Shown: piece after piece, positions 16,290 to 24,881 of the stretch
Numbering within the stretch: position 1 is the first letter of the stretch
How the letters are laid out: each line of letters opens with the position of its first letter
NCBI RefSeq assembly: GCF_037335815.1
Contig: NZ_CP147841.1
Coordinates: forward strand, 3,162,001 to 3,226,000
DNA length: 64,000 nucleotides
Direction of reading: 5' to 3'
Source: Salinirubellus litoreus
GTDB lineage: Archaea > Halobacteriota > Halobacteria > Halobacteriales > Haloarculaceae
The notes under the pieces: generated by a model
What the model saw: the letters and a program-made list of their open reading frames with translations, nothing else
Told to the model about the DNA's origin: nothing
Databases searched by the model: none
Program-made: the position numbers and the translations under genes

Positions 16290-16296
16290 TATATTA
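16290..16296 (+). promoter_or_regulatory. TATA box for the gene at 16323
   Basis: The sequence tatatta lies 27-33 nt before the ATG at 16323. In the same divergent gap, taataag at 16257-16263 may serve the minus-strand gene at 16227. Confidence 0.6.
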
Positions 16297-16322
16297 CCCC
16301 CGCCGTCCATGACCCGAGCGTC

Positions 16323-17072
16323 ATGCCAGCGGAACTAGCGGAACGAACGGCGTTCGTCACCGGGGCGAGCGCCGGCATCGGTGAGGCGACGGCCCGACTC
16401 CTCGCCCGCGAGGGCGCTGACGTCGCGCTCGTCGCGCGGCGCGAGGAGCGACTGACCGACCTCGCAGCGGAGATCGAGGACGAGCACGGCGTCGAGACGC
16501 TCGTCCTCCCGACGGACGTCTCGGACGACGGGCAGGTCGAGGAGGCCGTCGAGGAGGCCGCCGAGACGTTCGACGGACTCGACGTCGTGGTGAGCAACGC
16601 CGGTATCAACCGCATGGGCGACGTAGAGGACCTCTCGACCGAGAAGTTCCGCCAGGTGATGGGCGTCAACGTCGACGGGACGTTCTTCGTCACCCGAGCG
16701 GTCATCCCGCACCTGCGCGAGTCGTCGGGGTCGCTTGTCTACGTCGGGAGCTTCGCGGGGAAGTACCCCCGGCCCGGACAGGCGGTCTACGCCGGCTCGA
16801 AGTGGTGGCTCCAGGGGTTCGCACAGAGCCTCGCCGGCGACCTCGGCCTCGACGATATCGGTATCACCGTCGTCAACCCGACCGAGGTCATCACGGAGAT
16901 CGGCATCCAGGACGACCGGCCGGCCCACGAGCGGTTCGACCACGACAACGCCGCCCAGCCCGAGGACGTCGCGGAGGCCGTCGTCTTCGCCGCGAAGCAG
17001 GAGCCCCCGAACGTCGTCGCCGAAGTGGGGTACTACCGGCGCGACAAGTTCGACGAGTTCCGGCGGGACTGA
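16323..17072 (+). CDS. Short-chain dehydrogenase/reductase (SDR), NADP-type
   Basis: 249 residues. TGASAGIG (13-20), R39-R40 after strand 2 indicating NADP preference, SNAG (91-94), catalytic S143 in YVGSFAG, and Y156-x-x-x-K160 in YAGSK. The C-terminal region (VNPTEVITEIG, EDVAEAVVFAAKQEPPNVV) resembles the YdfG/SDR233C-type cluster, many of which oxidise hydroxy acids or 3-hydroxy amino acids. The substrate is not determinable. It is divergent from the DapA-family gene and starts a run of seven plus-strand genes. Confidence 0.85.
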   Translation: MPAELAERTAFVTGASAGIGEATARLLAREGADVALVARREERLTDLAAEIEDEHGVETLVLPTDVSDDGQVEEAVEEAAETFDGLDVVVSNAGINRMGDVEDLSTEKFRQVMGVNVDGTFFVTRAVIPHLRESSGSLVYVGSFAGKYPRPGQAVYAGSKWWLQGFAQSLAGDLGLDDIGITVVNPTEVITEIGIQDDRPAHERFDHDNAAQPEDVAEAVVFAAKQEPPNVVAEVGYYRRDKFDEFRRD

Positions 17073-17100
17073 ACCCGGAACCCCGCCCACCCGCGGCCCA

Positions 17101-17109
17101 ACCCTTTTG
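17101..17109 (+). promoter_or_regulatory. TATA-like box for the gene at 17133
   Basis: The sequence acccttttg has its T-run 25-28 nt before the ATG. The same CAACCCTTTTG form precedes the genes at 19256 and 57784. Confidence 0.55.
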
Positions 17110-17132
17110 CGTCGACGGCGCGCGCCCCGCCC

Positions 17133-18110
17133 ATGGAGTACACGACGCTGGGATCGACGGGGACGACCGTCTCGCGGATCGCCCTCGGGTGTAACAGCTT
17201 CGGGAACGGGGCGGAGTGGATGCTCGACGAGGAGGGGAGCCGGGAGATCATCGAGCGGGCGATCGACCTCGGGGTCAACTTCTTCGACACGGCGAACGTC
17301 TACTCGCAGGGCGAGTCCGAGCGGATCCTCGGGAACGTCCTCGCCGAGTACGATCGGGACGAACTGGTCGTCGCCACCAAGGTCTACTTCCCGATGGACG
17401 AGACCGACCCGAACTCGGGCGGGCTGTCGAGAAAGACGATCGAGCAGCAGCTCGCGGGGAGCCTCGACAGGTTACGAATGGATACGGTCGACCTCTACCA
17501 GACCCACCGGTGGGACGACGACACGCCCATCACGGAGACCCTCCGGGCGCTCGACGACGCGGTCCGCCGGGGCCAGGTCCGCTATCTCGGGGGGAGTTCG
17601 ATGTGGGCCCGCCAGTTCGCCGACGCGCTCCACACCGCCGACCGGCTCGGCACGGAGCGGTTCGCAACCATGCAGGACCACTACAACCTGGCCTACCGCG
17701 AGGAGGAGCGCGAGATGCATCCGCTCTGCCGGAAGGAGGGCGTCGGCGCGATCCCGTGGTCGCCGCTCGCCCGGGGCTACCTCGCCCGACCCCACGAGGA
17801 ACTGGAGGCGACGACCCGGGGCCGGTCGGACGGACTCATGGACGAGCGCGTCGCGGCGTACCGGGCCAACGGGGGCGACGAGATCAACGAACGGGTCGAG
17901 GAGTTAGCCGACGAAAGGGGCGTCTCGATGGCCCAGATCGCCCTCGCGTGGCTGCTCCACCAGGAGGCCGTCGACGCACCCATCGTCGGCACCACCAGCG
18001 TCGAACACCTCGAGGAGGCCGTCGAGGCACTCGGGATCGACCTCTCCGAGTCGGATCAGGACTACCTCGAAGAACCGTACGGCCCGGTCGAGGTCGTCGG
18101 CCACGAGTAG
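17133..18110 (+). CDS. Aldo/keto reductase
   Basis: 325 residues, (beta/alpha)8 fold. The catalytic tetrad is visible as D52 and Y57 (FFDTANVYSQGESE), K83 (ATKVYF) and H125 (YQTH). The C-terminal NADPH-binding part has GVGAIPWSPLARGYLARP and PIVGTTSVEHLEEA. The arrangement matches the Tas/YhdN-type branch that acts on small aldehydes, sugars or ketones with NADPH. A role in converting aldehydes or sugars generated by the island is likely (inference). It lies 60 nt after an SDR and 93 nt before a hydroxyacid dehydrogenase, with its own promoter box. Confidence 0.85.
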   Translation: MEYTTLGSTGTTVSRIALGCNSFGNGAEWMLDEEGSREIIERAIDLGVNFFDTANVYSQGESERILGNVLAEYDRDELVVATKVYFPMDETDPNSGGLSRKTIEQQLAGSLDRLRMDTVDLYQTHRWDDDTPITETLRALDDAVRRGQVRYLGGSSMWARQFADALHTADRLGTERFATMQDHYNLAYREEEREMHPLCRKEGVGAIPWSPLARGYLARPHEELEATTRGRSDGLMDERVAAYRANGGDEINERVEELADERGVSMAQIALAWLLHQEAVDAPIVGTTSVEHLEEAVEALGIDLSESDQDYLEEPYGPVEVVGHE

Positions 18111-18172
18111 TCCGGGAGCGGTCGGGAGCGGCTGTCGACGGATGTGGGCGGGGATCCGCCGCCCGAGGGCAG

Positions 18173-18179
18173 GTTTTTG
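18173..18179 (+). promoter_or_regulatory. TATA-like box for the gene at 18204
   Basis: gtttttg with its T-run 26-30 nt before the ATG at 18204; it excludes the longer in-frame start at 18144. Confidence 0.55.
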
Positions 18180-18203
18180 TCGCCTCCCCCGGAGTGGACG
18201 GAC

Positions 18204-19169
18204 ATGACCGACTGGCGGGTGCTGGTCCCCGAGCCGATGGACGAGACGGGCGTCGAGGCGATGGCGGAGTTCGCGGAGGTGGTCGGGATGGACGCCCATC
18301 CCGGCGACGCGGCACGGCGCGAGGATATCGGGCGGTTCGACGCCGTCGTCGTCCGGACGTTCGAGGTCGATCGCTCCCTTCTGGAACGGGCCGATCGGCT
18401 GAAGGTGATCGCGAAGCACGGCGCGGGGCTCGACAACGTCGACGTCGAGGCGGCGACCGAACACGGGATCGTGGTCTGCAACACCCCGGACGTGAACGCC
18501 CCGTCCGTCGCCGAGCACGCGATCACGCTCGCGCTCGCTGTCCGCAAGCGTCTCCGCGTCGCCGACGCCGACGTCCGCGAGGGGACCTGGGACCGGGCGA
18601 AGTACGTCTCCCCCGAGATGGCGGGCGACACCCTCGGGCTGTTCGGCTGTGGGAGCATCGGCGCGCGGGTCGCCGAGCTCGCGGGCGCGTTCGGGATGGA
18701 CGTCGTCACGTTCGACCCGTACCTCACCCCGAAGATGACACCGCCGGACGTCCGGCTCGTCGATTCGTCCGCCGACCTGTTCGAGCGCGCCGACGTCGTG
18801 AGCGTCCACGCGCCGCTCACCGACGAGACGGAGGGAGCCATCGGAAGCGAGGAGCTCGCGGCGTTCGGGGGAGGGATCCTCGTCAACACCGCCCGCGGGG
18901 GCATCGTCGACGAGGACGCGCTCGCGGCAGCGCTCGGGGATGGAACGCTCGCCGGCGCGGGACTGGACGTGTTCGAGGAGGAACCGCCGGACACCGACGA
19001 CCCGATATTCGGGGCCGAGAACGTGATCGTCACGCCCCACGTCGCCGGCGCGACCGTCGAGGCGATGGAGCGGATGGCCCGCGGCGTCGCGGAGAACGTC
19101 CGGACGGTCTACGAGGGCCATCTGCCGGGAACGACGGTCAACGCCGACGGGCTCGACGGCTGGGAGTAA
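18204..19169 (+). CDS. D-2-hydroxyacid dehydrogenase (phosphoglycerate dehydrogenase-like)
   Basis: 321 residues. The substrate domain has KHGAGLDNVD (71-80). The NAD domain has GLFGCGSIG (145-153), D171 after strand 2 (TFDPYL), and the catalytic triad R231 (NTARGG), the glutamate of DVFEEEP near 258-260, and H279 (VTPHVAG). It interconverts a D-2-hydroxy acid and the 2-keto acid with NAD(H). The length matches the short SerA/HprA type without an ACT domain. It sits between an AKR and an HpcH-type aldolase, so it may reduce a 2-keto-deoxy acid or hydroxypyruvate (inference). Confidence 0.85.
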   Translation: MTDWRVLVPEPMDETGVEAMAEFAEVVGMDAHPGDAARREDIGRFDAVVVRTFEVDRSLLERADRLKVIAKHGAGLDNVDVEAATEHGIVVCNTPDVNAPSVAEHAITLALAVRKRLRVADADVREGTWDRAKYVSPEMAGDTLGLFGCGSIGARVAELAGAFGMDVVTFDPYLTPKMTPPDVRLVDSSADLFERADVVSVHAPLTDETEGAIGSEELAAFGGGILVNTARGGIVDEDALAAALGDGTLAGAGLDVFEEEPPDTDDPIFGAENVIVTPHVAGATVEAMERMARGVAENVRTVYEGHLPGTTVNADGLDGWE

Positions 19170-19222
19170 CGGAGTACGGGAGCGCCCGACAGGGTCCGAC
19201 CTCGGCGGATCGCGCTACCCCA

Positions 19223-19231
19223 ACCCTTTTG
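19223..19231 (+). promoter_or_regulatory. TATA-like box for the gene at 19256
   Basis: acccttttg with its T-run 26-29 nt before ATG 19256. It favours that ATG over the in-frame ATG at 19238. Confidence 0.55.
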
Positions 19232-19255
19232 CCGGGTATGAGCGAGAACCGCCGT

Positions 19256-20035
19256 ATGCCGACGAACCACGTTCGCGAACGGCTGGAGAGCGACGAGCCG
19301 GCGCTGGGTGCCCGCGCGGAGACGTTCTCGCCGACGATGGTCGAGGTCTACGGGCGGCTCGGGTACGACTTCGTCTGGCTCGACTTTGAACACGGCGGGC
19401 CGAGCCCCTACGACGGCACCGCGTTCGACGCGCTCGTCCGGGCGGCCGAGAGCGCCGGGATCGAACTCCTCGTTCGGCTTCCCTCGGGCGATCCGCCGAT
19501 GATACACAAGGTGCTCGACTCGGGCGTCAGTACGATCCTGATCCCGCAGGTCGAGAGCGCCGAGGAGGTCCGCGAGGCGGTCGAGGCCGCACACTTCGCC
19601 TACGACGGCGGGCCCGGTGCGCGGGGGTTCGGCGGCGGCCGACCGACGGGGTGGGGCGAGGACAGCGAGGGGTTCACCGATCGGCAGGACGAGACGGTCC
19701 TCGTCGGCGCGATGCTCGAACACCGCGACGCCATCGAGAACGTCGAGGAGATCCTCTCGGTGCCGGAGCTCGGCTTCGCCTTCATCGGCGCGAACGACCT
19801 CTCGATCTCGCTCGGTCACCCCCAGCAGACGGACCACCCCGAGGTCGTGGAGGCCATCGGCACCGCCGAGGACGCGTGCAAGGAGGCGGGTATCCCGTTC
19901 GGCGCGCCGAAGCACGACACCGAGGCCGCGACGGAGGCCATCGAGAACGGCTACCGCGTCCTCCGGGTGGGCGACGAGGTGGGTGCCGTCCGCGACTCGC
20001 TCGGGGCGCGCCTCGGCGCGCTTCGGGACGTCTGA
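19256..20035 (+). CDS. HpcH/HpaI family aldolase
   Basis: 259 residues. Class II aldolase residues match the HpaI pattern: base H46 (DFEHGG), R74 (LLVRLPS), metal ligands E155 (AMLEH) and D181 (GANDLS). Such enzymes cleave 4-hydroxy-2-keto acids, for example 2-keto-3-deoxy-rhamnonate or -glucarate, to pyruvate and an aldehyde with Mg2+ or Mn2+. It would act after one of the nearby enolase-family dehydratases (inference). The start MPTNHVRERL aligns with MHLTNHTKDGL of its paralogue at 34007 and fits the promoter box. Confidence 0.87.
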   Translation: MPTNHVRERLESDEPALGARAETFSPTMVEVYGRLGYDFVWLDFEHGGPSPYDGTAFDALVRAAESAGIELLVRLPSGDPPMIHKVLDSGVSTILIPQVESAEEVREAVEAAHFAYDGGPGARGFGGGRPTGWGEDSEGFTDRQDETVLVGAMLEHRDAIENVEEILSVPELGFAFIGANDLSISLGHPQQTDHPEVVEAIGTAEDACKEAGIPFGAPKHDTEAATEAIENGYRVLRVGDEVGAVRDSLGARLGALRDV

Positions 20036-20069
20036 GGTCCCCTCGCGGGGACACTCACTCGCGGCACAG

Positions 20070-20077
20070 GTTTTATA
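20070..20077 (+). promoter_or_regulatory. TATA box for the amidase gene at 20101
   Basis: gttttata, 24-31 nt before the ATG at 20101. Confidence 0.6.
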
Positions 20078-20100
20078 CCCGCGTGTGCGATTCCGGAGAT

Positions 20101-21549
20101 ATGCCTACGGAGCCGTGTCTCACGTCGGCGGTTGAACTGGCCCGGGAGATCAGGGACGGCGAGCGCTCGCCGGTCGAGGTCGTCGAGGCTCATCTCGACC
20201 GAATAGCGGAGCGCGACGAGGCGGTCAACGCCTTCGTCACGGTCGCCGACGAGCGCGCCCTGGCGGCGGCCGAGGAGGCCGAACGCGCGCTTGAGGATGG
20301 CGAGAAACTGGGACCGCTCCACGGCGTCCCCGTCGCGGTCAAGGACCTCGACGACGTCGAGGGGATGCGGACCACGTTCGGCTCCCGGCTGTTCGAGGAG
20401 AACGTCGCCGAGGGGAGCGAGCCGTTCGTCGACCGGCTTCTGGACGCGGGTGCCATCGTGATCGGGAAGACCAACACCCCGGAGTTCGGCCTCGGCTGTA
20501 CGACGGACAACCTCGTCGCGGGCGAGACCCACACGCCCTTCGACACGTCACGCAACTCGGGCGGTTCCTCCGGCGGGGCCGGCGCGGCGCTTGCGGCCGG
20601 CATGGCACCCATCGCCCAGGGTTCCGATACGGGCGGGTCGATCCGGACGCCCGCGTCGTTCTGCGGGGTGTACGGCATCAAGCCCTCGTTCGGGCGCGTC
20701 CCCCGGGTGAGCCGCCCGGACGCCTTCGAGGCGCACGCCCCCTTCTCGCACGTCGGCCCGATGGCCCGAACGGTCGAGGACGCCGCGCTCATGCTCGACC
20801 TGATGGCCGGCCCCCACCCCGAGGACCCGTTCTCGCTCCCCGAGACCGGCGACGATTACCTGGCCGCGACCGACCACGGCATCGAGGGACTCGACGTCGC
20901 GTACAGCCCCGACCTCGGGACCTATCCCGTCGAACCCGAGGTCGGGGAGGTCGTCGCCGACGCCGTCGACGCCTTCGAGGACGCCGGAGCAACGGTCGAG
21001 GAGGCCGAGATCGACCTCGGCTGTGAGCAGTCCGAGGTCCTGGAGGCGTTCTACACGTTCGCGCGGGTCCGCTGGCAGTCGCTGTTCGACGCGCTCGAAC
21101 GCCAGGGGTTCGATCCTCGCGGTGCGGACCGGGAGAAGCTTCGGCCGGTAGTCGTCGAAACCATCCTGGAGGGGCCCGAGTCGGAGGTGACGACCCGGGA
21201 GTACAAGCGGGCCGACCGGACCCGGACGCGGGTCTACGACGGTCTCCAGGAGACCCTCGACGAGTACGACCTCCTCGTGAGCCCGACGCTATCGGTCCTC
21301 CCGTTCGCCCACGGCGAGGAGCCCACCGAAGTCGACGGGGTCGAGATCGAACCGCTCCGGGGGTGGGTGCTCACCCAGCCGTACAACATGTCGGGACACC
21401 CCGCGGCCTCGATCCCGGCGGGGTTCGTCGACGGCCTGCCCGTCGGGATGCAGGTCGCGGGTCGGCGCTACGCCGACGAGACGGTCATCGCCGCCAGCGC
21501 CGCGTTCGAGCGCGAGCGACCCTGGCACGACGCCTACGAGCGGCTGTAG
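20101..21549 (+). CDS. Amidase (amidase signature family)
   Basis: 482 residues. The amidase-signature triad is complete: K81 (AVKD), cis-Ser S156 (RNSGGSSGG) and nucleophile S180 (GSDTGGSIR). The cis-Ser to nucleophile distance of 24 residues is as in the family. It hydrolyses a C-N amide bond. GatA is unlikely, since no gatB/gatC are adjacent and the C-terminal half (LVSPTLSVLPFAHGE, PYNMSGHPAASIPAG) is of the general amidase type. The substrate might be an amide of a hydroxy or sugar acid (inference). It lies between an aldolase and an SDR, with its own TATA box. Confidence 0.85.
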   Translation: MPTEPCLTSAVELAREIRDGERSPVEVVEAHLDRIAERDEAVNAFVTVADERALAAAEEAERALEDGEKLGPLHGVPVAVKDLDDVEGMRTTFGSRLFEENVAEGSEPFVDRLLDAGAIVIGKTNTPEFGLGCTTDNLVAGETHTPFDTSRNSGGSSGGAGAALAAGMAPIAQGSDTGGSIRTPASFCGVYGIKPSFGRVPRVSRPDAFEAHAPFSHVGPMARTVEDAALMLDLMAGPHPEDPFSLPETGDDYLAATDHGIEGLDVAYSPDLGTYPVEPEVGEVVADAVDAFEDAGATVEEAEIDLGCEQSEVLEAFYTFARVRWQSLFDALERQGFDPRGADREKLRPVVVETILEGPESEVTTREYKRADRTRTRVYDGLQETLDEYDLLVSPTLSVLPFAHGEEPTEVDGVEIEPLRGWVLTQPYNMSGHPAASIPAGFVDGLPVGMQVAGRRYADETVIAASAAFERERPWHDAYERL

Positions 21550-21587
21550 GGGCCGAAGGGATCGAACTCGCAGAAATCGCCCCCGGA

Positions 21588-21594
21588 ACTTATC
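21588..21594 (+). promoter_or_regulatory. TATA-like box for the gene at 21619
   Basis: acttatc, 26-31 nt before the ATG at 21619. Confidence 0.5.
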
Positions 21595-21618
21595 CCACCC
21601 CACACCGAGCGACCGGGC

Positions 21619-22410
21619 ATGGAACTCGACATCGAGGGGAACGCGGCGCTGGTGCTGGCTTCGAGCAGCGGTCTGGGCAAGGCGTCGGCGACGGCGCTCG
21701 CCAGGGAAGGGGTGAACGTCGTCGTGAACGGCCGGGACGAGGAGCGCCTGGAGGCGGCGGCCGAGGAGATCCGCGAGGAGGCGACCGGCGACGTGGTGAC
21801 AGTCCCCGGGGACCTGACCGACCGCGAGGACGTCGAGGGGCTGGTCGAGGCGACCGTCGAGGCGTTCGGCGGCCTCGACCACCTCGTGATCAGCTCCGGC
21901 GGGCCGACCAGGCTCCGCTTCGGGGAGACGACCGACGAGGACTGGTACGACGCTTACGACCTGCTCGTGATGAGCGTCGTCCGGGCGATCCGCGAGTCCG
22001 TCCCGCACCTCCGAGAGAGCGATCATGGCACCGTCGTCAACATCACCTCGCGGGTCGTCAAGGAGGCCACACCGACCAACGTCCTCTCCAGTTCGGTTCG
22101 GATGGCGGTCATCGGCCTCGAGAAGACGCTCTCGGAGGAGCTCGGCCCCGACGTGCGGGCGAACGCCGTCCTGCCGGGCACACACCGTACGCCGCGGATC
22201 ACAGACGGGGCCGAGGCGGAAGTCGAGCGCGGCGAGTACGACTCCCTCGAAGACGCGCTCGCCGATCGTGCGGAGGGGATCCCGCTCGAACGGATCGGCG
22301 ACCCGATGGAGCTCGGCAACACCGTCGCGTTCCTCTCCTCGCCGCTCTCGGGCTACATCAATGGCCAGGCGATCGTCATCGACGGTGGGAGCGGGTCGTC
22401 GAACCTCTAA
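21619..22410 (+). CDS. Atypical SDR lacking the Tyr-Lys catalytic pair (twin of 57784)
   Basis: 263 residues with an SDR Rossmann fold: glycine loop SSSGLGKA (15-22), NGRD after strand 2 (R39, NADP-like), SSGGP in place of NNAG (92-96), Ser144 in NITSR. Aligned on the following IGL segment, the catalytic Tyr is replaced by S157 and the Lys by R161 (SSSVRMAVIGL). This divergent SDR subgroup, with LS(N/S)xVR at the active site, exists widely, but its chemistry is less well established. The C-terminus ends INGQAIVIDGGSG. The gene is almost a copy of 57784-58575, sharing the same loss of Tyr and Lys. Its stop codon lies within the promoter box of the next gene. Confidence 0.85.
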   Translation: MELDIEGNAALVLASSSGLGKASATALAREGVNVVVNGRDEERLEAAAEEIREEATGDVVTVPGDLTDREDVEGLVEATVEAFGGLDHLVISSGGPTRLRFGETTDEDWYDAYDLLVMSVVRAIRESVPHLRESDHGTVVNITSRVVKEATPTNVLSSSVRMAVIGLEKTLSEELGPDVRANAVLPGTHRTPRITDGAEAEVERGEYDSLEDALADRAEGIPLERIGDPMELGNTVAFLSSPLSGYINGQAIVIDGGSGSSNL

Positions 22411-22411
22411 G
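22405..22411 (+). promoter_or_regulatory. TATA-like box overlapping the upstream stop codon
   Basis: ctctaag, 24-30 nt before ATG 22435; it includes the TAA stop of the SDR gene. Weak but correctly spaced. Confidence 0.35.
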
Positions 22412-22434
22412 TCACCCCGCGTCTCACCGGGGGC

Positions 22435-23526
22435 ATGGAGATCACCGAACTACGGACGTATATCCTCCAGCCGCCGCTATCCGGCGAACTGGGCGACGCG
22501 CGGGCGGCCGTCGCCGAGCGCTACTGGGTCGTCGTCGAACTCGACACGGACGCCGGACTCACGGGGACGGGCTGGCTCGGGACGTGGACGATACCGGACC
22601 TCTACGAGCGCTATCTCCGCGGGTTCGAGGACCTGCTCGTCGGCTCCGACCCCCTCGCTATCGAGGCGCGACGTCGGGAGATGCGCGAGCGGGCGCTCTA
22701 CTACCCCGGCGAGGTGGGGTTCGCGGCGCTCCCGCGGAGCGCCGTCGACGTCGCGCTCTGGGATCTCAAGGCAAAGGCGGCCGGCCAGCCCCTCTACGCC
22801 CTCCTCGGTGGTGATGGCTCCGCCGTTCCGGCCTACTGCTCGCGGCTCGACGCGACCGTTCCGACCGACGACCTGGGCGAGCACCACGCTCCCTACGCCG
22901 AGGCGGGGTTCACGGCCTTCAAGACCAAGGTCGGTGGCCGACCGCTCGACGAGGACGTTCGCCGGGTTGACGAGGTCCGCGAGGCAGTCGGTTCTCGTGC
23001 GGAACTGTTCGTCGACGCGAACCAGTCCTGGACCGTGAACGAGGCGGTTCGCGGGGCTCGCGCAATCTCCGAACACGACGTCGGCTGGATCGAGGAGCCC
23101 ATCTCGGAGTGGAACCTCGACGGGCACCGACGGGTCACGAACCGAATGGACGCGCCGCTCGCGGCCGGCGAGATGTTCTACCGCCCCGAACGGTTCGAGT
23201 GGCTGCTCTCCCGCGGGGCGCTGGACGTCGTTCAGCCCGACCTGCTTCGGGGAGGCGGTGTCTCCGCCCTGCGCGAGGTCGCCGCGCTCGCCGCCACGCA
23301 CCACGTCCCCTTCGTCCCGCACATCCACTACCCCGTCAGCGCACACCTGGTGAACGCCGCCGCGACCGGCTCGTACGTCGAGTACATCCCCGAGTACGAC
23401 GCGACCGACGTGCTGGTGGACGCCCCGGAGATCCGGGACGGGGAGGTGGTGCTGTCCGAGGAACCCGGACACGGCTATGCGGTTAGCGAGGCGGCCCGCG
23501 AGGCGTTCGGCGTCTCGTTCGACTGA
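22435..23526 (+). CDS. Enolase-superfamily enzyme, mandelate racemase subgroup (K-x-K)
   Basis: 363 residues. Barrel positions: K163-x-K165 (FKTKVGG), D194 and N196 (VDANQSW), E220 (WIEEP), E246 (AAGEMF), D269 (QPDLLRGGG), H296 (PHIHYP). The K-x-K plus His-Asp dyad is the full mandelate-racemase-type acid/base set, so it could act on either face of the alpha carbon of a sugar acid, as racemase or dehydratase. It is 24 nt downstream of the atypical SDR and convergent with a second enolase-family gene. The substrate is not readable. Confidence 0.87.
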   Translation: MEITELRTYILQPPLSGELGDARAAVAERYWVVVELDTDAGLTGTGWLGTWTIPDLYERYLRGFEDLLVGSDPLAIEARRREMRERALYYPGEVGFAALPRSAVDVALWDLKAKAAGQPLYALLGGDGSAVPAYCSRLDATVPTDDLGEHHAPYAEAGFTAFKTKVGGRPLDEDVRRVDEVREAVGSRAELFVDANQSWTVNEAVRGARAISEHDVGWIEEPISEWNLDGHRRVTNRMDAPLAAGEMFYRPERFEWLLSRGALDVVQPDLLRGGGVSALREVAALAATHHVPFVPHIHYPVSAHLVNAAATGSYVEYIPEYDATDVLVDAPEIRDGEVVLSEEPGHGYAVSEAAREAFGVSFD

Positions 23527-23608
23527 GTGCCAAGTGAGCGCTGTCCCGTTTCGGAGGATAGCCCGATTCCGCTGTTCCGGAGATCCAAGAACCTGCCGAG
23601 TCGACCTC

Positions 23609-24775
23609 TCAGAACTCGTATTCGGGACCTTCGACGTACTCGAACCGCTCGGCGAAGTCCTCGCGCACGGTGAACCCCAGGCCAGGGCGGTCCGGGGCGT
23701 ACACCCGCCCGTCGCGGATGTCGAACTCCTCCTCGTACAGGTCGTCCAGGAGCGGCATGTACGCCTGTGGCACCTCGAGTATCGGGCAGTTCGGGGTGGA
23801 CATGGCGAGGTGGAGGCTGGCGGCGAAGAGCGCGCCGCTACCCCAGGCGTGTGGGGCGAACTTGACGTTCCGCGCGGAGGCCATCGTCGCGACCCGGCGC
23901 GACTCGGTGATACCGCCACACCGGGCCACGTCGGGCTGGGCGACGTCTAACGCGCCGTGATCGAACAGGCTCCGGAAGTCGAACCGGGTGAACTCGCTCT
24001 CGCCGGTGGCGATGGGTATCTCGGTCGCGTCCCGGACCTCCGCGAGCCCCGGGTGGTCGTCGGGCGAGATCGGCTCCTCGAACCAGGTGAGGTCGTACGC
24101 CTCCATCCGTCGTGCGAGCCTGATCGCGGTGGGGACGTCAAGCGACCCGTGGGCGTCGACCATCAGGTCCACGTCGTCGCCGATCCCCTCGCGTGCGATC
24201 CCGACTCGTTCGAGCGTGTTCTCGACGGAGAACTCCTCGTGACCGACGGCGCGCATCTTCACGGCGTCGAAGCCCCGGTCGACGTACCCGCGGAGTTCGT
24301 CCGCCGCCCCTTCGCCTGTCGCCCATCCCCCGCTCGCGTAGGCCCTGATGTCGTCCCTGACCGCCCCAAGGAGCTTGTAGACCGGCTGGTCGAACGCCTT
24401 GCCGGTGACGTCCCAGAGCGCGATGTCGACCCCGGAGATGGCTTCGAGGGTGTAGCCCCGTCGGTCCCACCGTGGCTGGGAGTACCCCCGTTCGAGGGAG
24501 GGCTCGGCCCGCGACCCGCTGTAGAGCTTCTCCCACAGACGGCCGGTGTACGTGGGATCCTCGCCCACGAGGGCGGGCGCGAGCGAACCCTCGACGATGG
24601 ACTCGACCGTCGGTGGGTGTCCGAGCGCCGCACCGACGCCGGTGTGTCCCTCGTCGGTCTCGACGAAGACGAGCGTCGCGTCGGTCTTCACCTTCGTCCC
24701 GAGGTCGGTTCGGTGGCGCTTCTCCTCGGGGACCGGATCGGACAGGGGGACCGCCCGTATCTCCGTGATCTCCAT
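23609..24775 (-). CDS. Enolase-superfamily enzyme with K-x-R and D-x-H motifs
   Basis: 388 residues from the ATG at 24775, fixed by a promoter box and by the MEITE start shared with 52618 and 31423. Active-site positions: K173-x-R175 (VKMRAVG), D207 with H209 (VDAHGS), E233 (FEEP), E259 (ATGESEF), D282 (QPDVARCGG), H309 (PHAWGS). A histidine two residues after the first metal ligand is seen in several acid-sugar dehydratases of this superfamily, where it acts as a base. Predicted sugar-acid dehydratase. It is divergent from the LarA-like gene at 24882, which could supply its epimeric substrate (inference). Confidence 0.86.
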   Translation of the reverse strand: MEITEIRAVPLSDPVPEEKRHRTDLGTKVKTDATLVFVETDEGHTGVGAALGHPPTVESIVEGSLAPALVGEDPTYTGRLWEKLYSGSRAEPSLERGYSQPRWDRRGYTLEAISGVDIALWDVTGKAFDQPVYKLLGAVRDDIRAYASGGWATGEGAADELRGYVDRGFDAVKMRAVGHEEFSVENTLERVGIAREGIGDDVDLMVDAHGSLDVPTAIRLARRMEAYDLTWFEEPISPDDHPGLAEVRDATEIPIATGESEFTRFDFRSLFDHGALDVAQPDVARCGGITESRRVATMASARNVKFAPHAWGSGALFAASLHLAMSTPNCPILEVPQAYMPLLDDLYEEEFDIRDGRVYAPDRPGLGFTVREDFAERFEYVEGPEYEF

Positions 24776-24800
24776 GGCGACCCGACCGACGCTCCAGGGG

Positions 24801-24807
24801 GTAATAG
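24801..24807 (-). promoter_or_regulatory. TATA box for the gene starting at 24775
   Basis: Minus-strand gctattac, 26-32 nt upstream of the ATG at 24775. Confidence 0.55.
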
Positions 24808-24852
24808 CCCTGTGGCCCGAACGCCACGGCCCGGGCGAGGGACCCCACAAGA

Positions 24853-24858
24853 CCTTAG
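24853..24858 (+). promoter_or_regulatory. TATA-like box for the gene at 24882
   Basis: ccttag, 24-29 nt before the ATG at 24882. Confidence 0.4.
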
Positions 24859-24881
24859 CGGAGGGGCCTCGAACCCGGGCC

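Noticed and set aside
17216..20035. A 939-residue frame starting at 17216
   Set aside because: Only its last part from 19256 is real (HpcH aldolase). The upstream part lies out of frame over the aldo/keto reductase and hydroxyacid dehydrogenase genes.
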